Assembly (NCBI RefSeq): GCF_021129305.1
Contig: NZ_JAJOMB010000024.1
Span: 1-64,000 of the forward strand
DNA length: 64,000 bases
From: Kineosporia babensis
Lineage (GTDB): Bacteria; Actinomycetota; Actinomycetes; Actinomycetales; Kineosporiaceae
Direction of reading: 5' to 3'
The position numbers and the translations under genes are program-made. Positions 9,185 through 17,405 of this stretch are shown one piece after another (position 1 is the first letter of the stretch; every line of letters starts with the position of its first letter). The notes under the pieces are model-generated. The model had not been told where the DNA came from. It did not search any database and saw nothing but the letters and a program-made list of their open reading frames with translations.

Positions 9185-10386
9185 CCGCTGAGGTCGACGC
9201 CGCCCCGGTGGTGATCGTCGGGGCCGGGCCGGTGGGGCTGCTGCTGGCCTGCGAGCTGGCCCGGGCGGCGGTGCCGGTGCTCGTGCTGGAGCAACTCCAC
9301 GCCCCGATGCAGGAGTCACGGGCCAGTCAGCTGAGCACCCGCACCGCCGAGCTCCTGCACGAGCGCGGCTTCGGGCACCTGCTCGAGGAGGCCACGCGGG
9401 AGTCCCGGGGGCACTTCGCCGGGTTCCCGCTCGACCTGGGCGGTCTGGACTCACCCTTCGCCGGGAACTGGAAGATCGCGCAGTACCGCACCGAGGCCGT
9501 CCTGGCCCAGCGGGCCCAGGAACTGGGCGTGGTGATCGCCCGGGGCCGAACGCTGACCGGCCTGGAACAGCACTCCGATCACGTGCTGGCCCAGGTCCGC
9601 GAGCCCCAGGGGCACGAGCCGCAGGAACGGGTGCGGTCGGTGCGGGCCCGGTTCCTGATCGGGTGCGACGGCGCCGGCAGCACCGTCCGGCACCTGGGTG
9701 GGTTCCCGGTCTCGGCCACGGCCCCGACCCGGCGCCTGCTGCGGGCCGATCTCACCGGTATTTCCTTGCCGGAGCGAAGGTTCCAGCGTCTACCCAACGG
9801 TTTCGCCACCGCAGTGAGCCGGGACGGGGTCACTCGGGTGATGATGTACGCCGCCTCCCAGCCGCCGGTGGCCGAGGACGAGGGTTTCTACCGGGTGCCG
9901 GCGTTCGCGGAAGTGGTGCGCACCTGGCGCGAGGTCACCGGGGAGGACCTCACGCCGGCCCGGCCCTTGTGGCTCGACTCCTTCCACGACGGGTACGGCC
10001 AGGCCGACACCTACTGCCAGGGAAGGGTTTTCCTGGCCGGGGACGCGGCCCGCTGGCACATGCCGATCGGCGGGCAGGCCCTCAACGCGGGCCTGCAGGA
10101 CGCTGTGAATCTGGGCTCGAAACTGGCCGCGGTCAGCAACGGGCACGCCGACCCCGACGGGCTCGAGCGCTACCACCAGGAGCGCCATCGCGCCGGTGCG
10201 CACGTGCTGGCCCACGTGGCGGCCCAGGCACTGCTGCTGTTCGGCGACGCGCGGGTCGAGCCCTTGCGCGAACTGATGCGCGAGGTCCTGGCCCAGCCGC
10301 AGGCCCGGGCCCACCTGGAACGCACGGCAGGCAACCTCGACCAACTCTCAACCGTGGAAGGCAGGATGCAACATGCCAGAACTTGA
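9181..10386 (+). CDS. Short FAD monooxygenase lacking the C-terminal domain
   Basis: This 401-residue group A flavoprotein starts at GTG 9181, overlapping the previous stop by four bases. The FAD loop VVIVGAGPVGLLLA and DG motif LIGCDGAGSTVRH are intact. The third motif reads GDAARWHMPIGGQALNAG, where the usual GDAAH-H-P-GGQG has Arg for the first His and Ala for the Gly after GGQ. At 401 residues it is about 100 shorter than its neighbours and ends before the thioredoxin-like domain. It may act with a neighbour, as JadF/GilOI-type oxygenases do in the same pathway step, or be catalytically altered. The gene overlaps the next by 14 bases. Confidence 0.85.
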   Translation: MTAEVDAAPVVIVGAGPVGLLLACELARAAVPVLVLEQLHAPMQESRASQLSTRTAELLHERGFGHLLEEATRESRGHFAGFPLDLGGLDSPFAGNWKIAQYRTEAVLAQRAQELGVVIARGRTLTGLEQHSDHVLAQVREPQGHEPQERVRSVRARFLIGCDGAGSTVRHLGGFPVSATAPTRRLLRADLTGISLPERRFQRLPNGFATAVSRDGVTRVMMYAASQPPVAEDEGFYRVPAFAEVVRTWREVTGEDLTPARPLWLDSFHDGYGQADTYCQGRVFLAGDAARWHMPIGGQALNAGLQDAVNLGSKLAAVSNGHADPDGLERYHQERHRAGAHVLAHVAAQALLLFGDARVEPLRELMREVLAQPQARAHLERTAGNLDQLSTVEGRMQHART

Positions 10387-11899
10387 CGCCGATGTCATCG
10401 TCATCGGGGCCGGGCCCACCGGGCTCATGCTGGCCGGCGAACTGCGCCTGAACGGGGTGCAGGTCCTGGTGCTGGACCGGCTCGCCGAGCCGATGCAGCA
10501 GTCCCGGGCCCTGGGCTTCTCGGCCCGCACCATCGAGGAGTTCGACCAGCGCGGGCTGCTACCGCGCTTCGGCACGGTGGACACCATTCCGGTGGGCCAC
10601 TTCGGCGGCCTGCCCATCGACTTCCGGGTGCTGGAGGGCGGTTCCTACGGCGCCCGGGGCAAGCCGCAGTCCATGACCGAGGGCATCCTGGCCGGCTGGG
10701 CCGGTGGCCTGGGCGCCGAGGTCCGGCGCGAGCAGCAGGTCACCGGCCTGAGCCAGCCCGATGATCCGGCCGACCCGGTAGAGGTGCAGGTCGAAGGTCC
10801 CCAGGGCCCGCAGACCCTGCGCGCCCGGTACGTGGCCGGCTGCGACGGAGCCCGCAGCACCGTACGCCGGGCACTCGACATCCCCTTCCCCGGAACCGAC
10901 GCCACGATCGAGATGTGGTTCGCCGACGTGGCCGGGCTCCAGCTGCGTCCGCGCTTCTCCGGCGAGCGCGTGCCCGGCGGCATGGTCATGGTGCTGCCGA
11001 TGGGCCCGCAGGTCAGCCGGGTGGTGGTGTACGAACGCGGGGCCCGGCGGCGCACCGACGGGCCGCCCAGCTTCGAGGAGGTGGCTGCCTCGTGGAACCG
11101 GCTCACCGGTGAGGACATCAGCGCCGGCAAGCCGTTGTGGACCAGCTACACCACCGACGCCAGCCGGCAGGCCGAGCAGTACCGCAAGGGCCGCGCCTTC
11201 CTGCTCGGCGACGCCGCGCACATCCATCTGCCGGTGGGTGCCCAGGGCATGAGCGCCGGCATCGGCGACGCCGTGAACCTGGGCTGGAAACTGGCGGCCG
11301 TGCTGAAGGGCCAGGCCCCGGACGACCTGCTGGACACCTTCCACCAGGAACGCCACCCGGTCGGCGCCCGGATCCTGACCAACACCCTGGCCCAGCGCAC
11401 CCTGTACCTCAGCGGCGACGAGATGGACCCGCTGCGCGAGGTGATGGGCGAGCTGCTGGCCTACGAGAGCGTGCAGAAGCTGCTGGTCGGCATGGTGACC
11501 GGGCTGGACATCCGCTACGAGGTGGGCGGCCCGGAACACCCGCTGCTGGGCCGCCGGGTGCCGGACGCCCCGCTGGGTGCCTCTGCCGACGGCCCGGCCC
11601 GGGTGTTCGACCTGCTGCGTTCCGGGCAGGGCGTCCTGCTGAACCTGGGCGAGCCGGTCGCTGTAGCGGGTGGATGGTCCGGCCGGGTAAAGGTTCTCGA
11701 CCTTCCGGCCACCGAGATCGAAGGGCTGCCGGGAGTGCACCGGGTCCTGATCCGTCCCGACGGCTACATCGCCTGGGTGGCCGACGGCCCGCAGACCGAG
11801 GGCCTCGCCGAGGCCCTCACCCGGTGGTTCGGCGAGCCCGGTGCCGGCCTCCCGGACGCCGAACTGGTCACTGCCGCCTCCGCGTCCCCGATTCGCTGA
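10373..11899 (+). CDS. FAD-dependent monooxygenase (PgaE type)
   Basis: The 508-residue flavoprotein hydroxylase has VIVIGAGPTGLMLAGE, AGCDGARSTVRRALD and LLGDAAHIHLPVGAQGMSAG, and is full length with the C-terminal thioredoxin-like region. It resembles the neighbour at 6685 throughout (HFGGLPIDF, DTFHQERHPVG), so the two probably arose by duplication. Expected reaction: NADPH/O2-dependent hydroxylation of the benz[a]anthraquinone. ATG 10373 lies inside the end of the preceding gene with GGAAGGCAGG upstream. It precedes the ABM oxygenase in the same order of function as AlpK/AlpJ in kinamycin biosynthesis; which of the FAD enzymes is the AlpK counterpart cannot be decided by eye. Confidence 0.92.
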   Translation: MPELDADVIVIGAGPTGLMLAGELRLNGVQVLVLDRLAEPMQQSRALGFSARTIEEFDQRGLLPRFGTVDTIPVGHFGGLPIDFRVLEGGSYGARGKPQSMTEGILAGWAGGLGAEVRREQQVTGLSQPDDPADPVEVQVEGPQGPQTLRARYVAGCDGARSTVRRALDIPFPGTDATIEMWFADVAGLQLRPRFSGERVPGGMVMVLPMGPQVSRVVVYERGARRRTDGPPSFEEVAASWNRLTGEDISAGKPLWTSYTTDASRQAEQYRKGRAFLLGDAAHIHLPVGAQGMSAGIGDAVNLGWKLAAVLKGQAPDDLLDTFHQERHPVGARILTNTLAQRTLYLSGDEMDPLREVMGELLAYESVQKLLVGMVTGLDIRYEVGGPEHPLLGRRVPDAPLGASADGPARVFDLLRSGQGVLLNLGEPVAVAGGWSGRVKVLDLPATEIEGLPGVHRVLIRPDGYIAWVADGPQTEGLAEALTRWFGEPGAGLPDAELVTAASASPIR

Positions 11900-11924
11900 C
11901 CACTACGAGAGTTCGAGGAGAACG

Positions 11925-12668
11925 ATGCCTTTCATCGACCCGGAAGACGGCTACCTGACCGTCCTGAACCTGTTCAAGACCGATGCCCCCGAACGGGTGG
12001 ACCGGCTGGTGCGGGAGATGAGCTCGATCGTCGACAAGGCCGCCTTCCCCGGCTGGATCTCCAGCACCGTGCACCGGGGGCAGGACAAGATGGGCACGGC
12101 CAACTTCATCCAGTGGCGCGGCAAGCAGGACCTGGAGTCCCGCTACCAGGGTGACGAGTTCAAGCACCGCACCGTGCCGGTCTTCCACGAGATCACCACG
12201 TACGTCAGGCTGATGCAGACCGAGGTCGCGGCCAGCCAGCGCCACCCGTCGCTGGGCGGGGTCACCGAACTGTCACCCGATCGCGACGACTACACCGTCA
12301 TCGAGGTGCTGGGCGTCGAGCCGGCCCGCCAGGGCGAACTGATCGAGACCCTGCGCACGAGCCAGGACTGGCTGGTGGACGTGCCGGGGTACCGCTCGCA
12401 GACCGTCCTGCGCGGCATCCGGGCCCGCGGGATCGGCGAGGGCAGCGGAGATCTGCAGGCTGCCGGGCAGGACAACGACTTCGTGGTGGTGTACTCGCAG
12501 TGGGCCGACAAGGCGAGCTTCGACCGTCACCACCGCAGCGTTCCCGGTGAGTTCGAGATCGCCCGCCGCAGGAACCAGCAGCGCCGCAAGGCCCTGACCA
12601 CGAGCGTGGAGTGGAACACCTACCGCGTGGTGCACTCCCGCTCGGCCGAGCAGCCGGTCGCCTCGTGA
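11925..12668 (+). CDS. AlpJ/JadG/GilOII-type ring-opening oxygenase
   Basis: The 248-residue protein has two antibiotic biosynthesis monooxygenase (ABM) ferredoxin-like domains. It begins with FIDPEDGYLTVLNLFKTD, continues with GTANFIQWRG and ELSPDRDDYTVIEVLGV, and ends EWNTYRVVHSRSA. This pattern matches AlpJ, JadG and GilOII, which use reduced flavin and O2 to cleave the B ring of dehydrorabelomycin, leading to the benzofluorene core in kinamycin. ATG 11925 has GAGGAG four bases upstream. Finding this enzyme together with the hydrazine genes that follow is the main reason to call the product a diazofluorene-type compound. It ends the operon at a strong hairpin. Confidence 0.93.
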   Translation: MPFIDPEDGYLTVLNLFKTDAPERVDRLVREMSSIVDKAAFPGWISSTVHRGQDKMGTANFIQWRGKQDLESRYQGDEFKHRTVPVFHEITTYVRLMQTEVAASQRHPSLGGVTELSPDRDDYTVIEVLGVEPARQGELIETLRTSQDWLVDVPGYRSQTVLRGIRARGIGEGSGDLQAAGQDNDFVVVYSQWADKASFDRHHRSVPGEFEIARRRNQQRRKALTTSVEWNTYRVVHSRSAEQPVAS

Positions 12669-12690
12669 CCTGAGCTGACCCGATCAGCAC

Positions 12691-12731
12691 CGAAGACGGT
12701 GTCCCCTTGAATCCGGGGGACACCGTCTTCG
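12691..12731. terminator. Bidirectional terminator hairpin
   Basis: A 16-bp perfect stem pairs 12691-12706 with 12716-12731 around a nine-base loop. It lies between two convergent operons and is followed by GTTT on the plus side. Confidence 0.85.
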
Positions 12732-12735
12732 CGTT

Positions 12736-14664
12736 TCATCGGGTTCGAGGGTCCGGGCCGGCGATCTGGTCCCAATGCCACTGCGAGTCAAACGTCGAGA
12801 TCTCGATGTCCTCGCCCTGAGCCACCAGGTCCGCGCCCAGGCCGGTGGCCTGCGCCACGAACGCCGAGGTGCGATGCGCGGCCAGGAGATCGGCTTCCTC
12901 GAAGGCCGGGCCCTCGCAGCGCAGCAGCCGCAGGTCCACGAACCCGTTGAGCGGCCGGCCCAGCACCCGCACCGACTGCGGGCTGCGGATGCTGAAGCGC
13001 ACCTTGGCCGCCACGTGCCCGTGATGGTGCTGGTCGGAGTAGTGCGCGATGTCCGGGATCACCGGCGGCACGAAGTAGTCCCGCGCGGCGATCTCGGGCA
13101 CCTTGGGCAGATTGCCCACCAGGAAGTGCCAGGAGTTGTAGTGCATCCGGGCCGAGATCGCCCAGCTGGCGTCGGCCAGGTGGGCCGGTGAGTCACCGAA
13201 GTGGGCCAGGGCCTGGCGGGTGGGCACCACACAGCAGAAGAAGTTCGGGGTGTCCCAGGCCGCGATCGTGGGCCACTGCTCGTCCTTGAGCGCCTGCACC
13301 AGCCGGGTCAGCGAGCGCATCCCCCGGCTCATCGCCATGTCGGTCCGGAACACCTCGGAACTGGCCCGGACCGTCTCGTACACCAGCGATTCCAGGCCGG
13401 ACGGGTACTGCCCGTGCGGCCGGGCCAGCCACTGCGGCGCCTCGGCGAGCTGATGCTGCAGTTCCTCCAGCGTGCTGCCGGTCAGCGGCAGGTGCTGGGT
13501 GAGCCGGGCGCACAGTTCTGCCTCGCGCCGGCGCACCCCGGGCCCGGGGGCGTCGGCCACGCGTTCGATCTTGTGCATCAGCGGGCCGTGGATCTCGCGG
13601 TACAGCTGCACCCGGGTGACGAGGTGACGCCGGCGGGCGGCCAGGTCACCGGCCAGGGTGTCGAGATCGGTGACGGCGGTGCCGTTCGCGGCCGGCACCG
13701 GCGCGATCTCGGGGTCGGCGTCGTTGTAGCCCAGCCGGGTTCGTTCCAGCAGGTGAGCCACGTGGTCCAGGGACAGCTGGGTGCCGTTGGCCTCCTCGAT
13801 CCGGGCGAACCCGTTCGAGCGGATCAGCAGGTGCAGGCCGACCACCAGCAGGACGTCCTCGTCCGACCACACCGCCACCGGCACCTGCGACAGGCTGCTC
13901 AGGGCACAGTCGGGGTGCCCGGGCCACAGGGTCTTGCCGGTGAGGGTGTTGTGCTCGCGGAAGTTGGTGTACTGCCGGTCGCCGCTGTACAGCACGAACG
14001 GCGCCGTGCGCAGCGCCGCCTCCTTCAGCTGGTCGATGATCTGCTCGCGGGCCTCGTCGCCCTGGTTGTTCAGCCAGCCCCGGGCGTCCTGCACTCCGGC
14101 GGTGAAACGTACTGCCTGCTCCTGCATCCGGTCGCGGTAGGCGCTCACCTCCGCGCTCGTCCAGGGCACGCGGATCACCCCGCTGACCAGCTTGCCTGTG
14201 CGGGCCAGCGGCGCGGCCGAAGGTACCCGCACCAGCACCCGTCCACTGGTGTCCAGGGCGATCTCGCCCAGAAAACCGGGAGCCGACGTCTGGCCGGAGC
14301 CGGTCGCAACGGCCGGACGTGTACGGGACTGGTCCAGTCCCGGGTGCCAGGAGCGTCCGAACAGCACTTCTACGGCACCGGCCTGGGCCGGGCTGAGCGC
14401 ACGCAACTGGATGTCCGCCGGCACGTGGCCGTCCAGGGTCAGCAGCGACTCCAGCGCGTCGGACAGGTCGGCGGCGGCGAGCGCCGCCTGCCATGTGCGT
14501 TTCAGCAGGCTGGGGAACCCGGCGTCCTCGGGCACCAGGTAGTCGGGTTTGAGGGCGGCTCCGGCGCTCTGCCCCAGGCGGCTGGGCCGCCGGCTCTGCC
14601 GGGCCTTCCTCATCTGCTCGCGCCGGGAGGGCCCGGCCGCGTTCTGGCCGGTCGGCAGGCTCAC
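12736..14664 (-). CDS. Unrecognised 642-residue protein in the diazo cassette
   Basis: I do not recognise a family. The GTG start overlaps the ferredoxin stop (GTGA), so it is translationally coupled and very likely works with that ferredoxin. The N terminus is basic (SRREQMRKARQSRRPSRL). The middle is mainly helical, with VTRVQLYREIHGPLMHKIE. The C-terminal third has clustered potential metal or haem ligands: FFCCVVPTRQALAHF, MHYNSWHFLVGN and HYSDQHHHGHVAAKVRF (HHHGH at residues 546-550). No signal peptide or membrane segment is evident. Position and coupling suggest a redox step of N-N chemistry, for example hydrazine or hydrazide oxidation to the diazo group or N-N bond formation; this is inference only. 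Confidence 0.75.
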   Translation of the reverse strand: MSLPTGQNAAGPSRREQMRKARQSRRPSRLGQSAGAALKPDYLVPEDAGFPSLLKRTWQAALAAADLSDALESLLTLDGHVPADIQLRALSPAQAGAVEVLFGRSWHPGLDQSRTRPAVATGSGQTSAPGFLGEIALDTSGRVLVRVPSAAPLARTGKLVSGVIRVPWTSAEVSAYRDRMQEQAVRFTAGVQDARGWLNNQGDEAREQIIDQLKEAALRTAPFVLYSGDRQYTNFREHNTLTGKTLWPGHPDCALSSLSQVPVAVWSDEDVLLVVGLHLLIRSNGFARIEEANGTQLSLDHVAHLLERTRLGYNDADPEIAPVPAANGTAVTDLDTLAGDLAARRRHLVTRVQLYREIHGPLMHKIERVADAPGPGVRRREAELCARLTQHLPLTGSTLEELQHQLAEAPQWLARPHGQYPSGLESLVYETVRASSEVFRTDMAMSRGMRSLTRLVQALKDEQWPTIAAWDTPNFFCCVVPTRQALAHFGDSPAHLADASWAISARMHYNSWHFLVGNLPKVPEIAARDYFVPPVIPDIAHYSDQHHHGHVAAKVRFSIRSPQSVRVLGRPLNGFVDLRLLRCEGPAFEEADLLAAHRTSAFVAQATGLGADLVAQGEDIEISTFDSQWHWDQIAGPDPRTR

Positions 14665-15014
14665 TGGGCGGTTCCTTTCGCGGTCAGGCCGATGTGGTCC
14701 CACACCGGGGTTTCCGTGGCCTGCCAGTCCTCGTCCACGTAGATGCAGTCGACCGGGCAGACCAGCACGCAGGCCGGGCAGCCGGAGCACAGTTCCGGCA
14801 CGATCACCACGTCCAGGCCCCGGTCGAAGATCGCCCCGAACTCCGGTGGGCAGTTGCGCAGGCACAGGTCGCAGGTGATGCACTCGGACTTCTCGATCCG
14901 GCGCGGGGGTTTCTTCCAGTTCTCGTGCCGGGAGCGCTGGGCGATCCGCTCGTCCCGGCCGTTGTTCGCAGCGGGTTTGCGATCCTTCTGGTCCGTGGCC
15001 ACGTTCGGGTACAC
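14661..15014 (-). CDS. 2x[4Fe-4S] ferredoxin
   Basis: The 117-residue protein has two CxxCxxCxxxC clusters (Cys45, 48, 51, 55 and Cys76, 79, 82, 86), the second within CSGCPACVLVCPVDC, the layout of bacterial 2[4Fe-4S] ferredoxins. A 40-residue charged N-terminal extension rich in Lys/Arg/Asn precedes the clusters. It supplies low-potential electrons to a partner enzyme. The stop overlaps the start of the 642-residue protein, which is the obvious partner; the DUF3050-like protein encoded upstream is the alternative. GTG 15014 is the annotated start, but the ribosome binding site is weak, so a shorter form is possible. Confidence 0.93.
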   Translation of the reverse strand: MYPNVATDQKDRKPAANNGRDERIAQRSRHENWKKPPRRIEKSECITCDLCLRNCPPEFGAIFDRGLDVVIVPELCSGCPACVLVCPVDCIYVDEDWQATETPVWDHIGLTAKGTAQ

Positions 15015-15031
15015 CTCGCTTCGTGAGGGCT

Positions 15032-15058
15032 CCCCGGGTCCGCGGTGGGGACCCGGGG
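15032..15058 (-). other. Intra-operon stem-loop
   Basis: A 10-bp GC-only stem pairs 15032-15041 with 15049-15058, in the 61-base gap between the DUF3050-like gene and the ferredoxin gene. There is no U-tract, so partial attenuation or RNA processing is more likely than full termination. Confidence 0.5.
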
Positions 15059-15075
15059 CGCGCAGCGGTCGGATG

Positions 15076-15870
15076 TCAGTTCGAGCGCGCGAGGATCGCG
15101 CCGAGGATGCCGTCCCAGAACTTCTCCCGGGCGGCCAGGGCCTCGATCACCGTGTCCTGGCACTGGGCCCACTTGGCCTGGTCGTCGCCGCACAGGTCGG
15201 CCAGCATCTGCATGGCCATCGGGGTGTGCTCCTCGGCGTCCACCTGGATGTGGCGGCGCAGGTAGTCCACGAACGTGGACAGGTCGGCGTGCTCCTCCTT
15301 CAGCGCGGCGACCTGGTCGAACATGTCCGGGATCAGGTCCTCCCGGCCGAAGGCGAAGGCCGCGGCCTGGCAGTGCACCGGGTAGTCGTCGATGAAGGCC
15401 CAGGTCTGGTGGATGAACTCGGCCGAGGGCCGCGGTACCCCGGCCGCCTCGATCGCCGCGGGCACCGGCCGCCCGGCCCGCAGCAGGTCGATGAAGGCGT
15501 CGATCGAGGTGGTGTCCGCGCCGCACTGGCGCATGCCGTCCAGGTAGAGCTCGAAGTGGCTGATGAACCCGTTGCCGAGCTCGTCGCTCTCCTCGACCAG
15601 GGTGATGTCGTTGATCAGGCGCCGGCTGCCGGTGTGGCCGGTCGGCACCCAGGGCACCTCGACGCAGGTCAGGCTGCGCTGCAGCACCTTCAGCAGCGAC
15701 ATGAAGTCCCACACCGCGTAGGAGTGGTGCTCCATGAAGGTGACCACCGCCTCCTTGGTGTTGAGCTGCTGGTAGATCGGGTGGTTGACCACCTTCTGGC
15801 GGGCGGGCTCGATCGCCTCCTTGAGCTTCTCGATTCCCGGGTTCGTCTCGCCCCAGTCGTAGCGCGACAT
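15076..15870 (-). CDS. Haem-oxygenase-fold protein (DUF3050-like)
   Basis: This 264-residue all-helical protein resembles the DUF3050 / haem-oxygenase-like group, relatives of the diiron oxidases and oxygenases of that fold. Possible metal ligands sit on separate helices: [13 protein letters not shown] (Glu47, His48, His49), [20 protein letters not shown] in the middle, and [11 protein letters not shown] toward the C terminus. ATG 15870 follows GAGAGGAAGAAC. Located between the glutamine synthetase-like and ferredoxin genes in the nitrogen cassette, it could oxidise an amine, hydrazine or hydrazide nitrogen. Family membership is fairly secure; the reaction is inferred. Confidence 0.75.
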   Translation of the reverse strand: MSRYDWGETNPGIEKLKEAIEPARQKVVNHPIYQQLNTKEAVVTFMEHHSYAVWDFMSLLKVLQRSLTCVEVPWVPTGHTGSRRLINDITLVEESDELGNGFISHFELYLDGMRQCGADTTSIDAFIDLLRAGRPVPAAIEAAGVPRPSAEFIHQTWAFIDDYPVHCQAAAFAFGREDLIPDMFDQVAALKEEHADLSTFVDYLRRHIQVDAEEHTPMAMQMLADLCGDDQAKWAQCQDTVIEALAAREKFWDGILGAILARSN

Positions 15871-15905
15871 GTTCTTCCTCTCGTTGTTTCCAGCGGGGGG
15901 ATGGG

Positions 15906-17405
15906 TCAGAAGGCAGCGAAGTACTCGCGGTGCTCCCACTCGGTGACGTTCTGGGTGACCTCGCCGGGATCGAGACCTTCGGCGGTGCACCAGTTCTCGA
16001 ACCGCTCGGCCTCGCTCTCCTTGAGCTTGGTGAGGCAGGCCTGCAGGGGCGCGCCCAGCAGCGACCGCGCCGCCGGGCTCGTGCGGAAGTCCTCGAGCGC
16101 CTCGCGCAGAGACGTGGGCAGGGCCGGGTAGCCGGGCGCGAGGCCGGCTCCCCGGGCCAGGCCGTCCAGACCCGCGCTGAGCTGGGCGGCGATGGCCAGG
16201 TAGGGATTGGCGCAGGGCTCGGCTACCCGGTTCTCCAGGTGCCGGGCGGCCCCGGCGCCGGCCAGCCGCACCATGGCGCTGCGGTCTTCGGGGCTCCAGT
16301 TCACGGTGGTCGGCGACAGGGTGAACTGTGAGTCCATCCGGCGGTAGCCGTTGACCGTGGGCACCGACAGCAGGCACAGCTCCCGGGCCTGCGACAGCAG
16401 CCCGTCCAGGTAGCTGCGGCCCTCCTGCGAGAGAGGTTCGGGGCCGGCGCCGGCCAGGATGTTGCGTTGCTCCTTGGTGCTGGCCACGGACTGGTGCAGG
16501 TGCCAGCCGCTGGGGTCGAAGCTGTCCAGCCGGGGCAGGGTCATGAACGACGCGTGGTGACCGGTGCGGCGGCACGCCTGCTTGAGCTGGGTGCGCATCA
16601 GCAGCAGGGCGTCGGCAGCGTCCAGGGCCTGCAGCGGGTCCACGGTCATCTCGATCTGGCCGGGCCCCGACTCGTGCTCCATGGTCCGCAGCGGCAGTCC
16701 CAGACCCAGCAGCAGCATCCCCAGCGGGTCGACGACCTCGGCGACGGAGTCGTAGTGGCTGTCCAGGTTGAACTGGTAGCCCGAGTTCATCGCCTGCACC
16801 GCCGGGGCCGGGCCCTGCGCGCCGAAACCGTTGCCGGTGTTGGGTGGTGGCCCACCGGTCAGCCGGGTCAGGTGCCACTCCAGTTCCAGACCGATGACGG
16901 GTGACAGCTCGCGTCGCTCGTACGCCTGGCAGGTGCGGCGCAGGACCTGGCGGGCCGAGAGCGGGTGCGCCGTTCCGTCGCGCAGGAACTCGTCGCCCAG
17001 CACCCAGGCCGTGCGCGGTTCGCGGCCCGGCAGGATCTGGAACGTGGTGGGGTCGGGGACCAGGACGAAGTTGCCGGCCCCGCGCAGCTCGGCCACCCCG
17101 ACCCCGGAGTCGCTCAGGAAGTCCAGGGCCACCGCGTGGCCGGTGTCGAACAGGAACGGCCCGGCGCTGAAGTCCATGCCGTTGTGCAGGGCCCGGCGAA
17201 AGACCTGGGCCGGAACCGTCTTGGAGCGGGCCAGGCCGTGCGGGTCGCAGAAGGCCACCCGCACCAGGTCGACCTGGGCCAGTTCCACCTCCACCCGCGC
17301 GGCCGCGGCCCGCTGCCGTTCGTCCCAGAGCCCGAACTCGGCGACGAACGACGGGCGCCCGACGTCACCTCGCTCGCCCTGCACCGACCACGGTCTGGAC
17401 GTCAT
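15906..17405 (-). CDS. Glutamine synthetase-like hydrazide ligase (KinL type)
   Basis: The 499-residue protein carries the type I glutamine synthetase core: [12 protein letters not shown] (metal-binding Glu), [14 protein letters not shown] (Glu ligands), HLHQSVAS and the Asn/Arg-rich [10 protein letters not shown]. In kinamycin and fosfazinomycin pathways such an enzyme (KinL, FzmN) activates glutamate with ATP and joins it to acetylhydrazine/hydrazine, giving the glutamylhydrazide carrier. ATG 17405 is chosen for its GAGGAG eight bases upstream; it starts inside the tail of the amidase gene (41-base overlap). Neighbouring amidase, lyase and acetyltransferase genes support the hydrazine role over primary nitrogen assimilation. 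Confidence 0.88.
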   Translation of the reverse strand: MTSRPWSVQGERGDVGRPSFVAEFGLWDERQRAAAARVEVELAQVDLVRVAFCDPHGLARSKTVPAQVFRRALHNGMDFSAGPFLFDTGHAVALDFLSDSGVGVAELRGAGNFVLVPDPTTFQILPGREPRTAWVLGDEFLRDGTAHPLSARQVLRRTCQAYERRELSPVIGLELEWHLTRLTGGPPPNTGNGFGAQGPAPAVQAMNSGYQFNLDSHYDSVAEVVDPLGMLLLGLGLPLRTMEHESGPGQIEMTVDPLQALDAADALLLMRTQLKQACRRTGHHASFMTLPRLDSFDPSGWHLHQSVASTKEQRNILAGAGPEPLSQEGRSYLDGLLSQARELCLLSVPTVNGYRRMDSQFTLSPTTVNWSPEDRSAMVRLAGAGAARHLENRVAEPCANPYLAIAAQLSAGLDGLARGAGLAPGYPALPTSLREALEDFRTSPAARSLLGAPLQACLTKLKESEAERFENWCTAEGLDPGEVTQNVTEWEHREYFAAF

